DNA of 6,503 nucleotides from Comamonadaceae bacterium (GTDB lineage Bacteria; Pseudomonadota; Gammaproteobacteria; Burkholderiales; Burkholderiaceae_C). Both the position numbers and the translations under genes were made by a program. A model generated the notes under the pieces. The model did not search any database. It was not told the DNA's origin and saw only the letters and a list, made by a program, of their open reading frames with translations. How positions within the stretch are numbered: position 1 is the stretch's first letter; each line of letters opens with the position of its first letter. The stretch is from contig CANIDW010000093.1 in assembly GCA_947466165.1 (NCBI GenBank), positions 1-6,503 on the forward strand, in the 5' to 3' direction. Below are positions 1-6,503 of this stretch, one piece after another.

Positions 1-711
1 AGCCACCGCCACCCGCCCGTCCCGGCAGGCATACACACCGTAGCCGGCATGCGCGCCGCCCACAAAACCTTCGGGCTGGGTCAGCCCCCATTGGCGGGGC
101 TGCGCCAGGTACTCCGCTGCGCTGGCGAGCGCCACCTCCAAATACACCCCCTTGCCACCCATGCGCTGGCGCAGCGCAGCTTGCAGCACGGCCTCGCTGG
201 CCATGAGCGAGCCGCCCATGTCGGCAAACAGCGTGGCGGGCAGTTCCAGGCCGGGTACCAATCCGTGGTCGGCCAGGTAGGTCAGGTCATGGCCGGGTAT
301 TTCAGCGCCAGCGCCCGGGCTGCCGACGATGGCGACATGCGACAGGGCGGGGTAGAGGCGGTGCAGGCTTTTCCAGTTCAGGCCCAGCTTTTCAAGGGCC
401 GAGGGGCGAAAGGAGGTCAGCAGCACATCGGTTTTGGCCAGCTGGCGGTGCAGAGTTTGTTGGCCGGCGGCGGTTTTCAGGTCGGCCTGGATAACTGACA
501 CGCCCTCGTGCAATTGCGCGTAAGCGGCCGGACTGTAGTGTTGCATCGGGTCGCCAGCGGGCGGCTCTAACTTGACGCAGCGCGCCCCCATTTGCCTGCA
601 GCGCATCAGCGCCGCCGGGCCGGGCAGGTTCAGCGCCAGGCTGAGCAGGCGCAGGCCTTGGAGGGATTTCAATGCGGGTGGGGCAGGGCGCTGAGCGGAG
701 GGAATGGTCAT
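1..711 (-). CDS. CaiB/BaiF family III CoA-transferase or acyl-CoA racemase, C-terminus cut by window edge
   Basis: The frame is open from an ATG at 711 to the left edge, giving 237 residues of a family usually 350 to 400 long. Members move CoA between carboxylic acids or racemise 2-methylacyl-CoA esters in the cytoplasm. Visible family landmarks are the N-terminal LQGLRLLSLALNLPGP strand (residues 17-32), VKLEPPAGDP (46-55), SFRPSALEKLGL (100-111), GHDLTYLADHG (140-150) and FADMGGS (162-168), with Asp164 in the place of the catalytic Asp. His141 matches the second catalytic residue of alpha-methylacyl-CoA racemase, so a racemase-like member is possible. The GGAHAGYGVYACRDG stretch (218-232) also resembles that branch. 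The gene starts 33 bases after the pobA stop on the same strand, so co-transcription is likely. No good Shine-Dalgarno sequence precedes the ATG. The substrate cannot be told from the sequence. Confidence 0.85.
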   Translation of the reverse strand, partial: MTIPSAQRPAPPALKSLQGLRLLSLALNLPGPAALMRCRQMGARCVKLEPPAGDPMQHYSPAAYAQLHEGVSVIQADLKTAAGQQTLHRQLAKTDVLLTSFRPSALEKLGLNWKSLHRLYPALSHVAIVGSPGAGAEIPGHDLTYLADHGLVPGLELPATLFADMGGSLMASEAVLQAALRQRMGGKGVYLEVALASAAEYLAQPRQWGLTQPEGFVGGAHAGYGVYACRDGRVAVA

Positions 712-744
712 GGGTTTGAATTTAACCCAAGGCCAGCAACCGGC

Positions 745-2210
<1,466 letters not shown>

Positions 2211-2214
2211 GCTC

Positions 2215-2291
<77 letters not shown>

Positions 2292-2397
2292 CCGCTTAAA
2301 CAGGGCTTTAGATGCTATGGATTGTCTCACGGCGCTTACCGGGCCATCATCCATGTAGATGGCGTAGCGCGGGGTGATGTGGCAAAGAACCAGGCAC

Positions 2398-2423
2398 AAA
2401 AAAAGCACAGTGGCCTGTGCTTT
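2398..2423 (-). terminator. Rho-independent terminator of tRNA-Leu
   Basis: On the minus strand AAAGCACAG (2423-2415) and CTGTGCTTT (2410-2402) form a perfect nine-base-pair stem with a GCCA tetraloop. The 3' arm runs into seven consecutive T (2404-2398). It lies 52 bases after the encoded CCA of tRNA-Leu and before tRNA-Arg, so it separates the two tRNAs into different transcription units. On the plus strand no T tract follows the stem, so it is directional. Confidence 0.85.
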
Positions 2424-2475
2424 GTTGATGTGCAGACCGGGCTTAACCGGTGTTTAAAGCTGCTTTGGATGTATC

Positions 2476-2560
2476 TGGTGCCCGGGAGAGAACTCGAATC
2501 TCCACATCTTGCGATACACGGACCTGAACCGTGCGCGTCTACCAATTCCGCCACCCGGGC
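2476..2560 (-). tRNA. tRNA-Leu (anticodon CAG)
   Basis: This is a complete class II tRNA gene of 85 bases. The acceptor stem GCCCGGG/CCCGGGC has seven pairs, followed by the leucine-type D region TGGCGGAATTGGTAGACGC. The anticodon stem CACGG/CCGTG encloses the loop TTCAGGT, giving anticodon CAG, which reads CTG. That is likely the dominant leucine codon in this GC-rich genome. A variable arm and the T arm GGAGA-TTCGAGT-TCTCT follow. The discriminator is A and CCA is encoded at 2478-2476. It is divergent from rnr and has its own terminator downstream. Confidence 0.97.
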
Positions 2561-2562
2561 AC

Positions 2563-2578
2563 AGCCAGCAGTGTACCA
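2563..2578 (-). promoter_or_regulatory. Possible extended -10 promoter for tRNA-Leu
   Basis: On the minus strand TGG-TACACT (2578-2570) has the TGn element of an extended -10 joined to a hexamer matching TATAAT at four of six bases. Transcription would start near 2563, a few bases before the mature tRNA 5' end at 2560. No good -35 hexamer is found at 16 to 18 bases, so the call rests on the -10 and its position alone. Confidence 0.35.
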
Positions 2579-2590
2579 TTAGCCCGGCGT

Positions 2591-2687
2591 CAGACTGAGG
2601 CCTTTGCGCAAAATATCAGTCTGTTGCCGGCTCAGTTCTGACACACGTGTGCATTATGCTGAGCATGACGGGGTCTAGGTTTGACCC
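2591..2687. promoter_or_regulatory. Palindrome-rich leader of rnr
   Basis: Several small inverted repeats follow one another between tRNA-Leu and rnr. CAGACTG (2591-2597) pairs with CAGTCTG (2617-2623). CACACGTGTG (2642-2651) is a perfect ten-base palindrome. GCAT-T-ATGC occupies 2651-2659, ATGCT-G-AGCAT 2656-2666, and GGGTC (2671-2675) pairs with GACCC (2683-2687). The region must hold the rnr promoter, but no clear -35/-10 pair is seen; TATGCT at 2655-2660 is the nearest -10-like hexamer. The repeats may be protein-binding sites or RNA structure in the leader. Confidence 0.4.
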
Positions 2688-2730
2688 TTCTGTGAAAGAG
2701 ACGACTTATCAAAACAAATCATCCCCCTAA
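2656..2730 (+). other. Short ORF overlapping the rnr 5' end, ending CCC TAA
   Basis: A 24-codon frame runs from ATG 2656 (further starts at ATG 2665 and GTG 2692) to TAA 2728-2730, ending in the residues QNKSSP. It overlaps the open frame of rnr and is offset from it by one base. If one base were skipped at CCC TAA, reading would pass directly into AAG AGC CAG of the rnr frame. It could be the true N-terminus split by an indel, a leader peptide, or chance. No strong Shine-Dalgarno sequence precedes any of its starts. Confidence 0.25.
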
Positions 2731-5014
2731 GAGCCAGGCCGCGAGTCTTCTTGCTGAATTTGAAGGCACGGTTTCCGGTCACCGGGACGGCCACGGCTTT
2801 GTGCAGCGCGATGACGGCGAGGCTGACATCTATCTGCCCCCTAATGAAATGCGTGCAGTGCTGCACAAAGACCGGGTCAAGGCCCGCATCGTGCGGCAAG
2901 ATCGTAAGAACCGCCCTGAAGGCCGTGTCACCGAGATCATTCAGCGCTCGCCCAACCCGATCATCGGCCGGCTCTTGCAAGAAAGCGGTGTCTGGCTGGT
3001 TGCCCCGGAGGACAAGCGCTACGGTCAGGACGTGTTGATACCCAGAGGCGCGACCGGCACCGCCAAGACCGGACAGGTGGTGGTGGTGGAACTCACCGAG
3101 CCGCCGGCTTTGTTTGGCCAGCCGGTGGGCCGGGTCAAGGAAGTGCTGGGCGAGATTGACGACCCGGGCATGGAGATCGACATTGCGGTCCGCAAGTACG
3201 GCGTGCCGCACGAGTTCAGCGACGAGGCCATGGCTTTGGCCCGCAGCTTGCCCGACGCCGTGCGCGCTGTCGATAAACAGGGCCGCATCGACCTGACCGA
3301 TGTGGCACTGGTGACGATTGACGGCGAAGACGCCCGCGATTTTGATGACGCCGTTTATTGCGAGCCGGCCAAAGTCGGCCGCAGCAAAGGCTGGCGCTTG
3401 TTGGTGGCGATTGCCGACGTCAGTCACTATGTGGACACTGGCAGCGCTATTGACATCGATGCCTACGACCGTGCCACCAGTGTGTATTTCCCCCGCCGGG
3501 TGATCCCTATGCTGCCGGAAAAACTGTCCAACGGTTTGTGTTCGCTCAACCCGAATGTCGAGCGTTTGTGCATGGTGTGTGACATGCTGATCACGGCCAA
3601 GGGCGAGGTTCACGCTTACCAGTTTTACCCGGCTGTGATGTTCAGCCACGCCCGGTTCACCTACACCGAAGTCGCGGCTATTTTGGCCAATACCCGCGGG
3701 CCTGAAGCGACGCAGCGCAAGGCCTTGGTGCCGCATTTGCTGGACTTGCATGATGTTTACCAGGCGCTGCTCAAGCAGCGCGGTGTGCGGGGCGCGGTGG
3801 ACTTCGAGACCACTGAAACCCAGATCGTTTGTGATGAGGCCGGCCGGATCGAAAAAATTGTGCCGCGCACCCGCAACGTGGCACACCGGCTGATTGAAGA
3901 AGCCATGCTCTCGGCCAATGTCTGCTCGGCGGACTTTATTGCGCAGAGCAAGCATGTGGGTTTGTTCCGTGTGCATGAGGGTCCGACGCCCGAGAAAAAA
4001 GATGTGCTGCGCAACTACCTCAAGGCCATCGGCCTGGGTTTGAATATCAGCGACGACCCGGCGCCAGGTGAGTTCCAGGCCATTGCCATGGCCACCAAAG
4101 ACCGCCCCGACGCCCAGCAGATCCATTCCATGCTGCTGCGCTCTATGCAGCAGGCCATTTACACGCCCATGAACAGCGGCCATTTCGGCCTGGCGTATGA
4201 GGCCTACACGCACTTCACCAGCCCGATCCGGCGCTACCCTGACTTGCTGGTGCACCGTGTCATCAAGGCGGTGCTCAAACAGGCCAAGTACCAATTGCCG
4301 GCGCTGCCGACGCCCGGCGAGGCGCATGCCAAGCTGTCCAAGCGGTTGGCTTCTCGCGCTGCTGAATCGGGTGAGAAGCTCAAGAAACCGACGGTCGATC
4401 AGATGGCTTGGCAAGCCGCCGGCCTGCATTGCAGTGCCAACGAGCGGCGCGCCGACGAGGCCAGCCGCGACGTCGAGGCCTGGCTCAAGTGCAAGTACAT
4501 GCGCGAGCATTTGGGCGAAGAGTTTGGCGGGGTTGTCAGCTCGGCCACCAGCTTCGGCATTTTTGTCACGCTGGACGCGATGTACGTGGAAGGCTTGGTG
4601 CACATCACCGAGCTGGGCGGCGAGTATTTCCGCTTTGACGACGCCCGCCAGGAGCTGCGCGGAGAGCGCACCGGTTTGCGTTACGCCATCGGTACCCGGG
4701 TGCGCGTGCAGGTCAGCCGTGTGGACCTGGATGGTCGCAAGATTGATTTCCGTTTGGTGCGTGAAGGTGAGGAGTTGCTGACGCGGGCCATGAAAGACAA
4801 GTCCGGCGAGGGGGGCGACGCTTCACGCGGGGACAAGCGCGCTGAAAAAAATTCACCCAACGGTGACAGCAAGCGGGACAAACGTTCGGCTGCGCGAGCC
4901 GGCGGCGCTTCAGACCGGGGCCTGGCCCGCTCGCCCATTCAGGCCTTGAAAGCGGCGGTCAAAAAAGCATCCGCCGGTGGGCCGCGCAAGTCCGGCAAGA
5001 AGCCGCGGCGATAG
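2708..5014 (+). CDS. rnr: Ribonuclease R (RNB-family 3'-5' exoribonuclease)
   Basis: RNase R degrades structured RNA from the 3' end and takes part in mRNA, rRNA and tmRNA-linked quality control. Domains, numbered from codon 2708, are a first OB fold with GTVSGHRDGHGF from about residue 20 and a second OB fold from about 87. The RNB domain carries IDGEDARDFDD with the metal-binding Asp205, Asp211, Asp213 and Asp214, and HFTSPIRRYPDLL from 502. An S1 domain (about 607-684) and a Lys/Arg-rich tail (685-768) follow. The N-terminal winged-helix domain of the E. coli enzyme is absent. The first standard in-frame start is GTG 2801, but this would remove the start of the first OB fold. Upstream the only candidate is ATC 2708, seven bases after AAAGAG. 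The true start is therefore uncertain (737 residues from GTG, 768 from ATC). The yggT-like gene follows seven bases after the stop. Confidence 0.95.
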   Translation: MKTNHPPKSQAASLLAEFEGTVSGHRDGHGFVQRDDGEADIYLPPNEMRAVLHKDRVKARIVRQDRKNRPEGRVTEIIQRSPNPIIGRLLQESGVWLVAPEDKRYGQDVLIPRGATGTAKTGQVVVVELTEPPALFGQPVGRVKEVLGEIDDPGMEIDIAVRKYGVPHEFSDEAMALARSLPDAVRAVDKQGRIDLTDVALVTIDGEDARDFDDAVYCEPAKVGRSKGWRLLVAIADVSHYVDTGSAIDIDAYDRATSVYFPRRVIPMLPEKLSNGLCSLNPNVERLCMVCDMLITAKGEVHAYQFYPAVMFSHARFTYTEVAAILANTRGPEATQRKALVPHLLDLHDVYQALLKQRGVRGAVDFETTETQIVCDEAGRIEKIVPRTRNVAHRLIEEAMLSANVCSADFIAQSKHVGLFRVHEGPTPEKKDVLRNYLKAIGLGLNISDDPAPGEFQAIAMATKDRPDAQQIHSMLLRSMQQAIYTPMNSGHFGLAYEAYTHFTSPIRRYPDLLVHRVIKAVLKQAKYQLPALPTPGEAHAKLSKRLASRAAESGEKLKKPTVDQMAWQAAGLHCSANERRADEASRDVEAWLKCKYMREHLGEEFGGVVSSATSFGIFVTLDAMYVEGLVHITELGGEYFRFDDARQELRGERTGLRYAIGTRVRVQVSRVDLDGRKIDFRLVREGEELLTRAMKDKSGEGGDASRGDKRAEKNSPNGDSKRDKRSAARAGGASDRGLARSPIQALKAAVKKASAGGPRKSGKKPRR

Positions 5015-5021
5015 GGCGATC

Positions 5022-5564
5022 ATGCTGCGCGTGCTTGGGTTCTTGCTTGAAACAGTTTCTTACCTGCTGGTGGGTGCAGCCTTGCTGCGCGCCTACATGA
5101 ACTGGCTGCGCATCAACATGTCTTCGCAACCCGGTACCTTTGTGATGGCACTGACCAACTGGCTGGTGCAGCCTTTGCGCCAGGTGTTGCCAAAGGCTTT
5201 GGCCAGGTCGCGCTTGGACAGTGCCAGTTTGATTGCAGCGGCCTTGCTGGCCTTGGTTTATGCCTTGCTGGCCGGTTTGTTGTTCGGCTGGGTGGCCGGC
5301 GGTGAATTACCTTGGATGGGTTTGCTGACACTTTCGCTGCACATGCTGGCGCGGGTCGCGCTGCAGGCGCTGACCATGCTGGTGTTTGCCTTTGTCATCA
5401 TTTCCTGGGTGCAGCCCGGCTCTTACGTTCATGGTTTGCTCTCGCGTCTGGTCGAGCCGGTACTGGGGCCTTTGCGGCGGGTGGTTCCTTCCATTGGCGG
5501 GGTGGACCTGTCTGCCATGGCCTTGCTATTGCTCTTGCAGATCGGCTTGATGCTGCTGGCTTGA
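5022..5564 (+). CDS. YggT-family integral membrane protein
   Basis: This 180-residue hydrophobic protein has two copies of the YGGT domain. Each shows a membrane helix, a WxxP/WVQP-type turn and an amphipathic LVQPLRQVLP (48-57) or LVEPVLGPLRRVVP (143-156) segment. Likely membrane helices are at about 4-25, 68-92, 98-130 and 162-180. The exact role of the family is unsettled; members have been linked to osmotic tolerance, cell shape or division-related membrane organisation. The ATG at 5022 is chosen because AGGG at 5013-5016, overlapping the rnr TAG stop, is well placed as a ribosome binding site. In-frame codons from 4977 overlap the basic tail of rnr and are not needed. The seven-base gap after rnr indicates one operon with likely translational coupling. 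It converges with the dadA-like gene, 33 bases between stops, without a clear terminator. Confidence 0.88.
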   Translation: MLRVLGFLLETVSYLLVGAALLRAYMNWLRINMSSQPGTFVMALTNWLVQPLRQVLPKALARSRLDSASLIAAALLALVYALLAGLLFGWVAGGELPWMGLLTLSLHMLARVALQALTMLVFAFVIISWVQPGSYVHGLLSRLVEPVLGPLRRVVPSIGGVDLSAMALLLLLQIGLMLLA

Positions 5565-5597
5565 ACCCGGCTTGAAGCGCTGCCGCAGGGCGCAGTT

Positions 5598-6503
5598 TCA
5601 GGCCTTAGGACCGGTGAGCCGTTCCAGGCCCAATCCTTCTGTGTCGATGGCGGGTTTTTTGCCGCTCAGCATGTCGGCCACCAGGCGCGCGCTGCCGCAA
5701 CTGAGCGCCCAACCGCTGGAGCCGTGCCCCAGGTTGAGCCAGACGCCAGGCACACCTGCGCTGCCGATAATCGGCGGGCCGTCGGGCAGCATGGGCCTGG
5801 CACCTTTCCAGATTTGTACGCCGGATTGGCTGCCGTTGAGCTGGGCTGCACTCGGAAACCAGTCTTGCAGTACTTTGTAGAGGGTTTGCACCGCATCTTC
5901 ATTTTTGTGCGCCAGCGAGCCGCCGATTTCAGCGCTGCCGGCCACCCTCACGCGGTGACCGATGCGCGAAATAGAGATCTTGTAGCGCTCGTCCATCAGG
6001 CCGCTGCGGGGCGCATCCAGGGGCTCGCGAACGGGGGCGGTCAGCGAGTAGCCGTAGATGGCGGTCGTCGGAATTCGCACCCCCAGCGGCTTGAGTAAGC
6101 GCGCTGACGCCAGCCCGGCGCAGACCACTATGGCGTCATAGCGGCGGGCTGCGGTTTCGCCAGCCACAAACACGCTGGTGGGCTGCGCACTGTCGATTCG
6201 CTTGATGGTGGTGTTGAAATGAAACTCGGCGCCCAGCTGCAGTGCTTGCGCTTTGAGCAAGGAGGCAAACTGGCGGCAGTTGGCGACCTCGTCATCGGGC
6301 AGGTGAATCGCGCCGGAAAAAACGGTCTCAGGGTTGAGCGCGGGCTCGATCAGTCGGGCCTGGGCGGCGTCTATGGCCTTGAATTCAACCCCCGTATCGC
6401 GCAGCACCTGCAAGCCGGCTTCCACCATGGCCCGGTCTTTGTCAGAGCGCAGCAGCACCATGTAGCCATCGCTGCGGTCGTATTCCAGCCGTAAGTCGGC
6501 ACT
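5598..6503 (-). CDS. dadA: D-amino-acid dehydrogenase (DadA-type FAD oxidoreductase), N-terminus cut by window edge
   Basis: The C-terminal 301 residues are visible and the frame stays open to the right edge past the internal ATG at 6461, so that ATG is not the start. About 110 to 130 residues, including the N-terminal FAD-binding GxGxxG, should lie outside. Members oxidise D-amino acids such as D-alanine to 2-oxo acids and pass electrons to the respiratory chain on the inner membrane. Visible family signatures are IHLPDDEVANC, YGYSLTAPV, MDERYKISISR with HRVRVAGSAEIGG, WKGARPMLPDGPPIIG and the C-terminal WLNLGHGSSGWALSCGSARL that closes the FAD site. DadA paralogues and related DAO-fold oxidases are numerous in Comamonadaceae, so the substrate and the symbol are less certain than the family. 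It converges on the YggT gene. Confidence 0.87.
   Translation of the reverse strand, partial: SADLRLEYDRSDGYMVLLRSDKDRAMVEAGLQVLRDTGVEFKAIDAAQARLIEPALNPETVFSGAIHLPDDEVANCRQFASLLKAQALQLGAEFHFNTTIKRIDSAQPTSVFVAGETAARRYDAIVVCAGLASARLLKPLGVRIPTTAIYGYSLTAPVREPLDAPRSGLMDERYKISISRIGHRVRVAGSAEIGGSLAHKNEDAVQTLYKVLQDWFPSAAQLNGSQSGVQIWKGARPMLPDGPPIIGSAGVPGVWLNLGHGSSGWALSCGSARLVADMLSGKKPAIDTEGLGLERLTGPKA

Noticed and set aside
712..744. Imperfect palindrome GGGTT-N7-AACCC between pobA and the CoA-transferase gene
   Set aside because: The arms are only five bases with an AT-rich centre and no T tract, so it does not work as a terminator and may be chance.
2675..4603. 642-codon open frame on the minus strand across rnr
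   Set aside because: It lies entirely opposite rnr, a confident gene with conserved catalytic motifs. Its protein is rich in His, Gln and Val and matches no family I know, as expected for the complement of GC-rich codons.
5565..5597. Terminator between the convergent YggT and DadA genes
   Set aside because: GCGC repeats at 5577-5594 can form only a short, imperfect stem, and no T tract follows on either strand.

Overview
This 6.5 kb stretch looks like chromosomal backbone from a GC-rich betaproteobacterium. The RNase R, YggT, PobA and tRNA sequences best fit Comamonadaceae (Burkholderiales, Polaromonas/Rhodoferax-like). That placement rests on remembered family resemblance, not on a database search. 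There is no integrase, transposase, CRISPR array, phage gene or compositional island.

The left half is read on the minus strand. In transcription order it holds tRNA-Leu(CAG), a strong intrinsic terminator, tRNA-Arg(TCT), then pobA (4-hydroxybenzoate 3-monooxygenase). Next, 33 bases later, is a CaiB/BaiF (family III) CoA-transferase or racemase gene that runs off the left edge. Both tRNA genes encode their CCA end. The pobA gene makes protocatechuate from 4-hydroxybenzoate. The CoA-transferase gene is probably in the same operon, but its substrate is unknown.

The middle is read on the plus strand. It holds rnr (RNase R exoribonuclease) and, seven bases after its stop, a two-domain YggT-family membrane protein gene. 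These two form a clear transcription unit, divergent from the tRNAs. At the right edge a DadA-type D-amino-acid dehydrogenase gene on the minus strand converges on yggT and runs out of the window.

The genes are ordinary. The unusual part is the 5' end of rnr. Conserved RNase R sequence continues upstream of the first standard in-frame start (GTG at 2801), but the open frame behind it holds no ATG, GTG or TTG. The candidate explanations are an ATC start with a plausible ribosome binding site, a +1 shift at a CCC TAA stop that ends an overlapping short ORF, or a sequence error. The leader just upstream is dense in small palindromes. I found no new multi-gene system here.
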